A DNA stretch of 64,000 bases from Sphingomonas sp. OK281 (GTDB taxonomy: Bacteria; Pseudomonadota; Alphaproteobacteria; Sphingomonadales; Sphingomonadaceae): assembly GCF_900115295.1 (NCBI RefSeq), contig NZ_FOVZ01000010.1, positions 1 to 64,000 of the forward strand. The letters run 5' to 3'. A program made the position numbers and the translations under genes. Each line of letters starts with the position of its first letter. Within the stretch, counting starts at the first letter, position 1. The notes under the pieces were generated by a model. It ran no database searches, was not told the origin of the DNA, and worked only from the letters and a program-made list of their open reading frames with translations. Shown one piece after another: positions 42,824-51,653 of this stretch.

Positions 42824-43561
42824 ATGCGGTTTCACAGAGCCAGCGTAATGGCAGCCAGCATCATGGCGGCTGCGACTCCATTGGCGGCGCAGAACGCGGC
42901 GAAGCCCGCTCCCAGCGTTGAAGGCTACCTCTGCACGTTTGCCGGAAAGTGTGAGGCAAGCACCGAGGATACGGTCGCGGAAACGCGAGATGCACCGGCG
43001 ACGCGGGGCTTCCGGTTGGCACGTCCGGCGGGTGAAGCTGTGACAGCAAGCAAACCGTCATCCGCCCGGGTCTCCACTTCGTCCTATGTGCGTCCGTCGA
43101 CGGTCAAGGCGCCCCGCCCAGGCCGTCGTCCGGCTTGGCGCGCGCCGTCTGGGTCGGAGGTCGCGGGATCGCGTGCCGCCGGCGTCACCGCTACCGCGGC
43201 GGCGAACATCGAATCCCTTGGGCAGCGCCGCGCCGACCTGATGATCGGCTTCGACCTCAATTCCGCAAAGATCAGCCGTCAGGGTCTCGCGTCGGCGCGG
43301 GTCTTCGCCCAGTCGCTTGTCCGCCCGGAACTCATCGGAATGCGTTTCCGGATCGAAGGTCACACGGACTCGCGAGGCAGCCAGGCGCTCAACACGTCGC
43401 TTTCGGCGCAACGTGCTCAAGCCGTTGCGGACTTCCTGGCATCGCAGGGCGTCGATCGCTCGCGTCTGGTGACGCGCGGGTTCGGCGCCAGTGTGCCGCT
43501 CCCGGGCCACGCTCCGGCCGATCCCGCCAACCGTCGCGTGGAAGCCGAGCTGGTTCGGTAA
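42824..43561 (+). CDS. OmpA-family peptidoglycan-binding protein
   Basis: 245 aa with a signal peptide (VMAASIMAAATPLAAQ). Residues about 25-125 are low-complexity, Ala/Arg/Pro-rich. The C-terminal OmpA domain shows LMIGFDLNSAKISRQG, FRIEGHTDSRGSQALNTSLS, AQRAQAVADFLASQGV and LVTRGFGASVPLPG, the peptidoglycan diaminopimelate-binding loop. It starts the plus-strand tss series, 68 bp before tssA. In a locus without TssL it may supply the peptidoglycan anchor of the secretion apparatus. The promoter for the tss genes is probably in the 290-bp divergent gap at 42533-42823. Confidence 0.85.
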   Translation: MRFHRASVMAASIMAAATPLAAQNAAKPAPSVEGYLCTFAGKCEASTEDTVAETRDAPATRGFRLARPAGEAVTASKPSSARVSTSSYVRPSTVKAPRPGRRPAWRAPSGSEVAGSRAAGVTATAAANIESLGQRRADLMIGFDLNSAKISRQGLASARVFAQSLVRPELIGMRFRIEGHTDSRGSQALNTSLSAQRAQAVADFLASQGVDRSRLVTRGFGASVPLPGHAPADPANRRVEAELVR

Positions 43562-43629
43562 CGCGCAGGCTGCGATCTGTCCCCATCGAACAAGCACGTG
43601 TAACGTAGCATGCTGGCACGGAGCCCTGA

Positions 43630-44634
43630 ATGACGGTCGAAGATCTTCTCGAACCCGTCTCCGATGACGCGCCCGCCGGGGCCGACCTTTCCTATGACGC
43701 CGAGCGTCAACGGATCGAGGAAGCCTTCGAAGTCGCTTCCGTGGCGGACGACGTCTCCGAGACGGTGGACTGGCGTGACACAGTAGGACTGATCGAAGCC
43801 CAGAGCCGGCGCACGAAGGACGTATGGCTCGCGGTCTATCTTGCACGTGCGGGCACGAAGACGGGATCGCTGGAGACCGTGGAGACCGGGTGTGCGATGC
43901 TCGCGGGACTCTTCGATCGCTACTGGGACAGCGTGCACCCTACGTTGGACGAGTACGGGATCCAGGGACGGAAGGGGCCGTGCGAGTCGCTGACGCGGAT
44001 CGCGGAATTCCTAGGACCACTCCAGCGAACCGTCCTAGTGACGCACCCTCGCCTGGGGAGCTATTCCGGCGAGGACTTCGCACGGTTCGCACGGGATGGA
44101 GATTCGGCAGAGGGCTACGGTCTGTTCCGGGCAGCGCTCAACGACACCCCGCTCGACGTCCTGGAAGCGGTCCTCGGACGCCTCGACGGCATCGAGGCCT
44201 CGATCCGGCGGGCGGATTCCGTCCTGACCCGCGAGGCGGCGGCGGTCGACCAGACCGGCACGAACTTCACCCCGACGTTCGAGGCGCTGGCGGCCATTCG
44301 ACGTGCGGTCGCTCCCCACGCCGGCGTTGACGAACCGATCGTCGCCGATGCGGCCGAGATCGCGACCGACGACGTGGGTGCACCGTCGACGAAAGGCGGC
44401 GGTGCGGGTCGTGTCGAGAGCCGAGAGGACGTGATGCGGGCATTGGATGCGATAAGCGACTACTACCAGCGTCGCGAACCCTCCAGCCCGATACCGGTCG
44501 CACTGCGGCGGGTCCGTGGCTGGATCGGAATGGATTTCATGGCCATTATCAAGGACATCGCGCCGAACAGCGTCGCGGATGCCGGTACAGTGCTACTTGC
44601 ACGCGTGGATGAAGGCGGCGCGTCGAGTTGGTAA
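43630..44634 (+). CDS. tssA: TssA, type VI secretion baseplate/sheath cap protein
   Basis: 334 aa. The ImpA N-terminal domain is explicit: LLEPVSDDAPAGADLSYD, then VDWRDTVGLIEAQSRRTKDVWLAVYLARAG and GLFDRYWDSVHPTLDEYG. The C-terminus has AISDYYQRREPSSPIPVALRR and GWIGMDFMAIIKDIAP, the short TssA ending. TssA primes baseplate assembly and caps sheath growth. It is followed by a 103-bp gap before tssB. Confidence 0.93.
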   Translation: MTVEDLLEPVSDDAPAGADLSYDAERQRIEEAFEVASVADDVSETVDWRDTVGLIEAQSRRTKDVWLAVYLARAGTKTGSLETVETGCAMLAGLFDRYWDSVHPTLDEYGIQGRKGPCESLTRIAEFLGPLQRTVLVTHPRLGSYSGEDFARFARDGDSAEGYGLFRAALNDTPLDVLEAVLGRLDGIEASIRRADSVLTREAAAVDQTGTNFTPTFEALAAIRRAVAPHAGVDEPIVADAAEIATDDVGAPSTKGGGAGRVESREDVMRALDAISDYYQRREPSSPIPVALRRVRGWIGMDFMAIIKDIAPNSVADAGTVLLARVDEGGASSW

Positions 44635-44737
44635 AGACGTATAAACTATAAAAACGACACTCCTTTTCGTTCGACATGGAGCGAAATAGAGGGTTCAAAG
44701 CTTTAAAGCTGCAAGTCTGAAGCAAGAAGGACGGGGA

Positions 44738-45286
44738 ATGGCGATCAAGAGCGGGCAGCGTTTCATTCGTGAGAACAGGGCGCCTCGCGTCCATATCGAG
44801 TATGAGGTCGAGACCTACGGAGCGCGGCAGAAAGTCGAGCTACCGTTCGTGATGGGCGTGATGTCCGATCTGTCGGGCAAGAGCCATGTCGAGCGCAAGG
44901 CGACCGACCAGCGCGACTTCGTCGATTTCGACATGGACAATTTCGACCAGCGGATGGAGGCGATCGCGCCGCGCGCTGCGTTCGCGGTCGACAACTCGCT
45001 GAGCGGCGACGGCAAGCTCGCGGTCGACCTAACGTTCCGCAGCATGGAGGATTTCTCGCCGGGCCAGGTCGCGCGCAACGTCGAGCCGCTCGCCAAGCTG
45101 CTCGAGGCGCGGACTCAGCTCGAGGATCTGCTGTCGTACATGGACGGTAAGAACGGCGCGCAGGAACTGCTCGACAAGGTGCTGAAGGATCCCGACCTTC
45201 TCGCCGCACTGTCCGCAGCCAAGCAGGCGAAGGCGCGCGAGGCGGCCGACGTCACGCCGGATGCGCCGACCGACGGCGCCGGATAA
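44738..45286 (+). CDS. tssB: TssB, small contractile sheath protein
   Basis: 182 aa. The VipA/ImpB signatures are RAPRVHIEYEVETYG, LPFVMGVMSDLSGKS, DFVDFDMDNFDQRM and EDFSPGQVARNVEPLAKLLEAR. TssB pairs with TssC to form the contractile sheath around the Hcp tube. A Shine-Dalgarno-like AGAAGGACGGGG precedes the ATG. The 100-bp gap upstream is A/T-rich and contains a perfect 12-bp palindrome (AGCTTTAAAGCT, 44699-44710), possibly part of a separate promoter for tssB onward. Confidence 0.95.
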   Translation: MAIKSGQRFIRENRAPRVHIEYEVETYGARQKVELPFVMGVMSDLSGKSHVERKATDQRDFVDFDMDNFDQRMEAIAPRAAFAVDNSLSGDGKLAVDLTFRSMEDFSPGQVARNVEPLAKLLEARTQLEDLLSYMDGKNGAQELLDKVLKDPDLLAALSAAKQAKAREAADVTPDAPTDGAG

Positions 45287-45334
45287 GCGCAAACCCCGCA
45301 TACGCATAAACTCAAAGCGGATTGGAACGAGGAT

Positions 45335-46828
45335 ATGGCGCAAGAAGCGCTTCAGCAGACCCCATCTCAGCCGCACGGCGAAGAGGTCGCGCTAGACGAA
45401 TTTTCGGCGCTTCTGCAAAAGGAGTTCAAGCCAGCCGATGCCGCGCGGCAGACGCGGATCGAGCAGGCCGTCCAGACGCTGGCGCAGCAGGCGCTGTCGA
45501 ATGCGGCGATCATCGGCGGCGACGTGTTCGCCACGGTCGATGCGATGCGTGCGGCGATCGACGCCAAGCTCAGCGAACAGATCAATGCGATCATCCACGA
45601 CCCCGAATTCCAGAAGCTGGAATCGGCGTGGCGCGGTCTTCACTATCTCGTCATGAACACGTCGACGGGCAAGGACATGAAGATCCGTGTGATGAACATG
45701 TCGAAGGAGGAATGTCGCAAGATGTTCCGCCAGTTCCGCGACGCCGCGTGGGACCAGAGCCCGCTGTTCAAGAAGATCTACGAGTCCGAATTCGGCCAGC
45801 TCGGAGGTCAGCCCTACGGCGCGTTCGTGTGCGACTACACGTTCGACCATAGTGCGCCGGATCTCGAGGTGATGAAGGGGCTCGCACGGATCGGATCGGC
45901 GGCACATTCGCCGTTCATCGCCGCGGCGGCACCGTCGCTGCTCGGCATGGAGAGCTGGACCGAACTGTCGAACCCACGAGATCTCGGCAAGCTGTTCGAC
46001 GCGACCGACTATGCCGCCTGGCGGTCCTTCCGAGCTTCGGAGGACAGTCGCTACATGGCGCTGGCGATGCCACGCTTCCTCGGCCGGCCGCTATATGGCG
46101 CAAAGACCGAGCCGGTGGACGAGTTCGATTTCGAGGAAAGCTCGACCGGGTCGCACGACAAGCATCTCTGGCTGAACGCCGCCTATGCGATGGGAACGCG
46201 GATCACCGAGGCATTCACCACCTATGGCTGGTGCACGCGGATCCGCGGCGTCGAATCGGGGGGGACGGTGCAGGATCTGCCGACCGCGACCTTCCCGACC
46301 GACGATGGCGGCATCGACCTGAAATGCCCGACCGAGATCGCGATCTCGGACCGCCGCGAGGCCGAGCTGTCGAGCGCGGGGCTGATGGCGCTGATCCACC
46401 GCAAGAACACCGACCAGGCGACGTTCATCGGCGCGCAGACGCTGCACCGGCCGAAGAACTACGAACTGGCCGATGCGACCGCCAACGCCAATCTGTCGGC
46501 GCGGTTGCCGTATATCTTCGCCAGCTGCCGCTTTGCGCATTACCTGAAATGCATGGTGCGCGACTGGGTTGGCGGCACGCGCGAAGCGGATCAGCTCAAG
46601 CGCGACCTGAACAACTGGGTCCTGCAATATGTCGACGGCTCACCATCGACGTCGAGCGAAGAGACGAAGGCGCGGCTGCCGCTCAAGAACGCCGCGATCG
46701 ACGTGATCCCGGACGAAAGCAATCCGGGCTATTATCTTGGGAAGTTCATGTTCGTGCCGCACTATCAGCTGGAAGGCATGGACATCGCACTCAGCATGGT
46801 TTCCAGGCTTCCCAAGACTTCCGGCTGA
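45335..46828 (+). CDS. tssC: TssC, large contractile sheath protein
   Basis: 497 aa. The family motifs are FQKLESAWRGLHYLV, SEFGQLGGQPYGAFVCDYTF, RFLGRPLYGAKTEPVDEFDFEE, TYGWCTRIRGVESGG and the C-terminal MFVPHYQLEGMDIALSMVSRLP. This is the EvpB/VipB subunit that forms most of the sheath outer wall and carries the ClpV contact in partnership with TssB. It starts 48 bp after tssB. A hairpin follows before hcp. Confidence 0.96.
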   Translation: MAQEALQQTPSQPHGEEVALDEFSALLQKEFKPADAARQTRIEQAVQTLAQQALSNAAIIGGDVFATVDAMRAAIDAKLSEQINAIIHDPEFQKLESAWRGLHYLVMNTSTGKDMKIRVMNMSKEECRKMFRQFRDAAWDQSPLFKKIYESEFGQLGGQPYGAFVCDYTFDHSAPDLEVMKGLARIGSAAHSPFIAAAAPSLLGMESWTELSNPRDLGKLFDATDYAAWRSFRASEDSRYMALAMPRFLGRPLYGAKTEPVDEFDFEESSTGSHDKHLWLNAAYAMGTRITEAFTTYGWCTRIRGVESGGTVQDLPTATFPTDDGGIDLKCPTEIAISDRREAELSSAGLMALIHRKNTDQATFIGAQTLHRPKNYELADATANANLSARLPYIFASCRFAHYLKCMVRDWVGGTREADQLKRDLNNWVLQYVDGSPSTSSEETKARLPLKNAAIDVIPDESNPGYYLGKFMFVPHYQLEGMDIALSMVSRLPKTSG

Positions 46829-46838
46829 GCCAAATCTG

Positions 46839-46871
46839 GCCATCGTCGCAAGGTGTGGCGATGGCGGTTTT
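46839..46871 (+). terminator. Hairpin with short T-run between tssC and hcp
   Basis: A 7-bp stem (GCCATCG/CGATGGC) with a 13-base loop is followed by GGTTTT. It sits in the 63-bp gap between tssC and hcp and could act as a partial terminator or mRNA processing site, setting hcp apart from the upstream tss transcript. The loop is long and the T-run short, so this is tentative. Confidence 0.35.
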
Positions 46872-46891
46872 CATGATGTGGGAGAAGTATC

Positions 46892-47386
46892 ATGGCAGTA
46901 GATCTGTTCTTGAAGATTGACGGCGTAAACGGCGAATCGCGCAAGAAGAACCACCAGGACGAGATCGACATCATCTCGTTCGACTTCGGTGCGGTCCAGC
47001 AGGGCTCTTTCCACACCGGCGGCGCCGGCGGCGGCTCGGGCAAGGCAGAGATCTCTGACATCCGCATTCAGAAGCAGGTCGACAAGTCGTCGCCGATGCT
47101 TTTCAAGGCGTGCGCGTCGGGCAAGCACATCAAGGAAGCCGTCATCTATTCGCAGAAGGCAGGCGATGGCTCCAATCCGCTGACCTATTACAAGATCAAG
47201 CTCGAAGACATCATCGTCTCCGACATCCATAATTCGGGCTCGTCGGGCGGCGATTCGATCATGGAATCGGTGACGTTCAACTGTGCGAAGGTCACGTTCG
47301 ACTATCAGGCGCAGAACGCGCAGGGCGGCAAGGACGGCGGCGTTGTCACGGCCTATTACGACATCCGGCAGAACGAAGCCGGTTGA
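46892..47386 (+). CDS. hcp: Hcp (TssD), type VI secretion tube protein
   Basis: 164 aa. It starts VDLFLKIDGVNGESRKKNHQDEIDIISF and continues FGAVQQGSF, KQVDKSSPMLFKACASGKH, KAVIYSQKAG-type strands (EAVIYSQKAGDGSNPLTYYKI) and SVTFNCAKVTFDYQAQ, the standard Hcp1-like ring-forming barrel. Hexamer rings stack into the inner tube and carry effectors out. A strong Shine-Dalgarno (GGGAGAAG) precedes the ATG. The tagJ gene follows immediately. Confidence 0.96.
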   Translation: MAVDLFLKIDGVNGESRKKNHQDEIDIISFDFGAVQQGSFHTGGAGGGSGKAEISDIRIQKQVDKSSPMLFKACASGKHIKEAVIYSQKAGDGSNPLTYYKIKLEDIIVSDIHNSGSSGGDSIMESVTFNCAKVTFDYQAQNAQGGKDGGVVTAYYDIRQNEAG

Positions 47387-47409
47387 GCTTGAAGATCGAG
47401 GAGACGTCC

Positions 47410-48207
47410 GTGGAGCGGATGATGCGCGATGCGGACCACCTCCTGAAATCGGGCGACCTCGACGGTGCGCGACGCGCGCTCGTCGAGGTCGTTCGGTCGT
47501 CCCCCGGCGATGCGTCGGCGCGGATGTTCCTGTTCCAGCTGCTGGCGCTGGCCGGCGAGTGGGACAAGGCAAGAATTCAACTCGACGCGCTGGCCAAGAT
47601 ATCGCCCGAGGCACAGATGCTGTCGGTCGTGTATGGGCAGGCGATCGCCGCGGAGCGCGAGCGCGCCGACGTGTTCGCCGGTCGAATGCTCGCGACCCAG
47701 CATGTAGCGTCCGGCTGGGTGCAGGGCGTGATCGAGGCACTCCAGCATTTCGGCCAAGGGCGCATCGCGGATGGTGAAGCGGCGCGAGACGCTGCGTTCG
47801 ATGTCGCGCCGGACACCGCCGGGACGCTCGACGGAGTAGCGTTCGATTGGATCTCCGATACCGACGGCCGTTTCGGGCCCTGTTTCGAGGCGATCATCGG
47901 CGGACGATACGGGTTGCAGGCGTTCGATCGGATCGAGCGGATCGTGAGCGAAGGCCCCCAGGATCTTCGCGACCTGATCTGGTATCCGGTACAGATCACG
48001 TTCCGGACCGGCCAGTCGGTTGCCGCGCTGTTGCCGGCGCGCTATCCGGGCACCGAGTTGATCGGTGATCCTGACGAATGGCTTGGACGGTCGACCACTT
48101 GGCAGGACGACGCGTCGGGATCGGTCGGCGTCGGGCAGCATCTCTGGTCGCTGTCGAACGGCGACGAGCGCGGCCTGTTGTCGCTGCGCGCGCTCGTCTT
48201 CGCCTGA
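47410..48207 (+). CDS. tagJ: TagJ (ImpE), type VI secretion accessory protein
   Basis: About 265 aa. KSGDLDGARRALVEVVRSSPGDASARMFLFQLLAL is a TPR-like N-terminal unit. Typical ImpE features follow: FDWISDTDGRFGPCFEAIIGGRYG and DLIWYPVQITFRTGQS, with ARYPGTE later. TagJ binds the N-terminus of TssB-type sheath proteins and links them to ClpV in some systems. I prefer the GTG at 47410, with GAGGAG eight bases upstream. A TTG at 47383 overlapping the hcp stop would add nine residues and has no Shine-Dalgarno. Confidence 0.9.
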   Translation: MERMMRDADHLLKSGDLDGARRALVEVVRSSPGDASARMFLFQLLALAGEWDKARIQLDALAKISPEAQMLSVVYGQAIAAERERADVFAGRMLATQHVASGWVQGVIEALQHFGQGRIADGEAARDAAFDVAPDTAGTLDGVAFDWISDTDGRFGPCFEAIIGGRYGLQAFDRIERIVSEGPQDLRDLIWYPVQITFRTGQSVAALLPARYPGTELIGDPDEWLGRSTTWQDDASGSVGVGQHLWSLSNGDERGLLSLRALVFA

Positions 48208-48213
48208 TCCGTC

Positions 48214-48747
48214 ATGGCCGTAACACAGCGCCTGACGCCGACCCTGTTCGACAAGCTGGTTGCCGATCTAGAGATATCGGGGATGCGCGACATGAGCGAC
48301 GACGCCCCCGATATCGCCCGTGAGAAATTCCGGCATTATTCGGTGCCCAAGCTCGAACGCTTCAACGAAACCGCTTTACGCGCGACGATCCGCCGCGATC
48401 TCGCCTGGCTGCTGAACACGACGAACCTCGAATCGCTGGTCGACCTCGAAGCGTATCCGCATGTCCGCGCCTCGGTGCTGAACTACGGGCTGACCGATCT
48501 CGCGGGGCGGACGCTCAACCGTCGCGCGGTGCTGGCCCGCGCGCGGGAGACGCGGAAGGCGATCCGCGTGTTCGAGCCGCGGATCCGCCACGACAGCCTG
48601 ACGGTCGAGCCGGTCGAGGATCCGGATCAGCCGCACGCGCTGACGTTCGTGATCCAGGGCGACATCACGTCCGCGGCACAGTTGATGCCGGTCAAGTTCC
48701 GTACCGAGGTCGAGGCGGAGACGACGGCGGTGAACGTCCGTGAATAA
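48214..48747 (+). CDS. tssE: TssE, baseplate gp25-like protein
   Basis: 177 aa. LTPTLFDKLVADLE at the start, ATIRRDLAWLLNTTNLES and a later gp25-like stretch (SVLNYGLTDLAGRTLN, FVIQGDI) define the TssE family. The RRDLxWLLN block is the conserved EPR-like core region of the wedge protein. TssE forms the baseplate wedge with TssF, TssG and TssK. It starts 6 bp after tagJ and ends 18 bp before tssF. Confidence 0.92.
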   Translation: MAVTQRLTPTLFDKLVADLEISGMRDMSDDAPDIAREKFRHYSVPKLERFNETALRATIRRDLAWLLNTTNLESLVDLEAYPHVRASVLNYGLTDLAGRTLNRRAVLARARETRKAIRVFEPRIRHDSLTVEPVEDPDQPHALTFVIQGDITSAAQLMPVKFRTEVEAETTAVNVRE

Positions 48748-48765
48748 TCTCCAGGTGCGGCGCGG

Positions 48766-50643
48766 ATGAGCGGCGGGATCGATCCGCGGCTGCTGCGATT
48801 TTACAATGACGAACTCGCGTATCTGCGCGAGGAGGCGGTGGCGTTTGGACAGGAGCACGAGGCGGTCGCAGGGCGCCTCGGGCTCAAGACGCCGACCGAT
48901 CCCGATCCCTATGTGGAGCGATTGCTCGAGGGCGTTGCGTTCCTCGGCGCGCGCGTCCAGCTGAAGCTGGCGGATCAGTACCCCGAATTCACCCATCATC
49001 TGCTTCACGCGATCCAGCCGCATTATCTCGCGCCGATGCCGTCGATCTGCATCGCCGGGTTCGAGCCGCGCGACGGCGATCCGATCCTGCTCGACGGCTA
49101 CAAGGTGCCACGCGGAACAGAGATGACCGCGACCGCCGCGGACCACGCCAACGCGCCGGTGCAGTTCCGCACCGGCCACGACGTGACGATGTGGCCGTTG
49201 AAGATCACGCAGGTCGAATATCTCTCGAGCCGCGCAGCGGTGGCGCCGTTCGTTTCGGCGACGGGCGTGCGCGCCGAAGCCGGGTTGCGGTTGCGGTTCG
49301 AGGCGACCGGTGGCTTCGACCTGCCGACCGTGCTGCCCGCGTCGTTGCCGATCTATCTTGCCGGATCGGAAGCGGTGCCCGCTGAACTGTACCGCCAGAT
49401 CATCGGCGAGACCTTGGCGGTGATCGGCCGGTCGGCAGACGCGGCGGCGGGGCCTGAGGGCTGGGTGCGACTGCCCAAGCCCGAGCAGGTCGGGTTCGGC
49501 GACAGCGAATCCTTGCTGCCGTCCGAGCAGCGATCTTTCCGCGGCTACCGGTTGCTCGCTGAGTATTTCGCCTGTCCCGAACGCTTCCTGTTCGTCGACC
49601 TGAAGGATCTCGCGCGCGCGTTCAAACAGTCGCCGCGCGCGTGCGACATCGTGATCCTGTTCGGGCGTTCGTCACCGGTGCTGAACAACGCGCTCGAACC
49701 CGCCAACTTCAAACTGTTCGCGACACCTGCGATCAACCTGTTCGAGAAGCAGCTCGGCCGCGTCCAGGTGTCGCGCTTCGATCATGAGCATCACGTCGTC
49801 CCGGATCGGACGCGGCCGCTCGATTTCGAGGTGTTCCGGATCCTCGACGTCAAAGCCTATGCGCGCGACAAGGTGGATTCGCGGACCGTCGCGCCGCTCT
49901 ATGCGTTCGGCGCGCTGCTCTACGACTGGCAGGAGGCGTTGTTCTACACGACGCAGCTGCGCCCGCGCCGGCTGTCGACGCGCGAACAGCGGTTGCGGCG
50001 ACGGCATGAATATACCGGCACCGAAACCTGGGTCAGCCTGACCGCGCCGGGCGATGCGACGCGGCTCGACGAGGTCCATGAACTCGGCGTTCGCGCGCTG
50101 GTCACCAACCGCGAGCTTCCCGAGTTGCTGACATTCCGCGGCGATTCGAACTTCGTCGTGTCGGGGGTGCCGGCGCGTGCGGTCACGGTGTTGCGGGCGC
50201 CGACCCGGCCGCGACCACCGCTTGGGCTCGGCGATGCGGCTTGGCGCGTGATCGGGCATCTGACCCCCAATTACATGACGCTGGCGCCCGAGGATGGCGA
50301 CGATCCGCACGTGTTGCGCGATCACCTCGCGCTGTACGGCTGGCAGGACGATGCCGGGTTGCGTCGCCAGATCGACGGCGTGCTCGGGATCCATTCGACC
50401 AAGGTCGCGCGACGGGTGCCGGGGCTCGACCGGATGGCGATCGCGCGCGGTCACCGGATCACCGTAAGGCTCGACGATTCGGCGTTCGACAAGGGCCGGA
50501 TGTTCCTATTCGGCGCGGTGCTCGAACGCTTCCTGGCCGAATTTGCGAGCATCAATGCGTTTACCGAGACTCAATTCACCAGTGCCACCGAGGGGGAGTT
50601 CGCCAAATGGCCGCCGAGGATAGGCCGCCAACACACCATCTGA
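48766..50643 (+). CDS. tssF: TssF, baseplate wedge protein
   Basis: 625 aa. The start LLRFYNDELAYLREEAVAFG and FLGARVQLKLADQYPEFTHHLLHAIQPHYLAPMPS are textbook TssF. SFRGYRLLAEYFACPERFLFVDL and the C-terminal FLFGAVLERFLAEFASINAFTETQF confirm full length. Two TssF copies with one TssG form the wedge core around VgrG. The last 37 bp overlap the tssG start. Confidence 0.95.
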   Translation: MSGGIDPRLLRFYNDELAYLREEAVAFGQEHEAVAGRLGLKTPTDPDPYVERLLEGVAFLGARVQLKLADQYPEFTHHLLHAIQPHYLAPMPSICIAGFEPRDGDPILLDGYKVPRGTEMTATAADHANAPVQFRTGHDVTMWPLKITQVEYLSSRAAVAPFVSATGVRAEAGLRLRFEATGGFDLPTVLPASLPIYLAGSEAVPAELYRQIIGETLAVIGRSADAAAGPEGWVRLPKPEQVGFGDSESLLPSEQRSFRGYRLLAEYFACPERFLFVDLKDLARAFKQSPRACDIVILFGRSSPVLNNALEPANFKLFATPAINLFEKQLGRVQVSRFDHEHHVVPDRTRPLDFEVFRILDVKAYARDKVDSRTVAPLYAFGALLYDWQEALFYTTQLRPRRLSTREQRLRRRHEYTGTETWVSLTAPGDATRLDEVHELGVRALVTNRELPELLTFRGDSNFVVSGVPARAVTVLRAPTRPRPPLGLGDAAWRVIGHLTPNYMTLAPEDGDDPHVLRDHLALYGWQDDAGLRRQIDGVLGIHSTKVARRVPGLDRMAIARGHRITVRLDDSAFDKGRMFLFGAVLERFLAEFASINAFTETQFTSATEGEFAKWPPRIGRQHTI

Positions 50644-51653
50644 GTTTCCTTCGGGACGCGGCAGCCGATGCACGCCGGTTCGGGTTGTTCCCGATCGCGC
50701 GCGGGGCGGAGGCGCGCGCGCCGCATCTGCCGCGGATCGGCCATGCGCGGCGCCCGTCGCAGAGCATCGCCGATCTGGCACAGGTGCCGACGCTGGCGTT
50801 TCCCGATGCGACTCTGGATTCGGTCGATGTCACCGGCGACCGTGCGCGCGTGTCCGGCTTCTGGCTCGGGCTGACCGGGCCGATGGGGCCGCTCCCTGCG
50901 CATCTGACGGAGTTCGCGGTGTTCGAAAGCCGCTATGCCAAGACGCGGCCGTTCGGGCGGTGGCTCGATCTGCTCGCCAACCGGATGTTGCAGCTCTTCT
51001 ACCGGGTCTGGGCGGATTCGCAGCCGACGGCGCAGGCGGATCGTCCGCTCGACGATCGGTTCGCGCGCTATCTCGCGCAGTTGACCGGGGCGGGCGAGGG
51101 CGTGGCGAAGAATGCCGCGTTCCCGGCACGCGCGCGGCTGCATTACGCCGGGCTGTTCGCGTCGCGGCGCAGTGCGGTCGGGATTGAGGATGCGCTCAGC
51201 CATCTGTTGCGCCAGCGCGTCACCGTGCTCGAATATCAGCCGCGTTGGCGCGACGTCGAGCGCGACGACCAGAGCCGGCTCGGGCGCGGCTTCAGTGGGC
51301 TCGGCACCGACATGATGATCGGTCAGCGGGTGCGGGTCGCGTCGGATGCGTTCCGCGTCGTGGTGCGTGCCAATTCGCTGCGCGAGTTCGAGGCGTTGCT
51401 GCCGGGTGGCGAGCGATTTCGGATCGCCTCGGAGGCGCTCGATGCGTTCGCGCCGAGCCATCTCGAATGGGATATTATGATCGAGATGGAGGAGCGCCAC
51501 GCGCGGCCCGCTCGTCTTGACGGACGCGCGCGGCTCGGCTGGACCGGCTGGCTGGCGCCGGGGCAGGGCGACCGGGTGCGCGGCGACGCTCGGCTTACGC
51601 GCCGCGCGGGATCACGCAGACAAACTGCGCAATCGACTACGGGGGAAATGTAA
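50607..51653 (+). CDS. tssG: TssG, baseplate wedge protein
   Basis: 348 aa from an ATG inside the tssF 3' end (Shine-Dalgarno GGGGGAG). Motifs are ADARRFGLFPIARGAEA, VSGFWLGLTGPMGPLPAHLTEFA, NRMLQLFYRVWADSQP, AARLHYAGLF-like (ARLHYAGLFASRRS) and GRGFSGLGTDMMIGQRVRV. All are diagnostic of TssG/ImpH. The stop overlaps the tssH start by one base (TAATG), so tssE through tssH are tightly coupled. Confidence 0.95.
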   Translation: MAAEDRPPTHHLSFLRDAAADARRFGLFPIARGAEARAPHLPRIGHARRPSQSIADLAQVPTLAFPDATLDSVDVTGDRARVSGFWLGLTGPMGPLPAHLTEFAVFESRYAKTRPFGRWLDLLANRMLQLFYRVWADSQPTAQADRPLDDRFARYLAQLTGAGEGVAKNAAFPARARLHYAGLFASRRSAVGIEDALSHLLRQRVTVLEYQPRWRDVERDDQSRLGRGFSGLGTDMMIGQRVRVASDAFRVVVRANSLREFEALLPGGERFRIASEALDAFAPSHLEWDIMIEMEERHARPARLDGRARLGWTGWLAPGQGDRVRGDARLTRRAGSRRQTAQSTTGEM

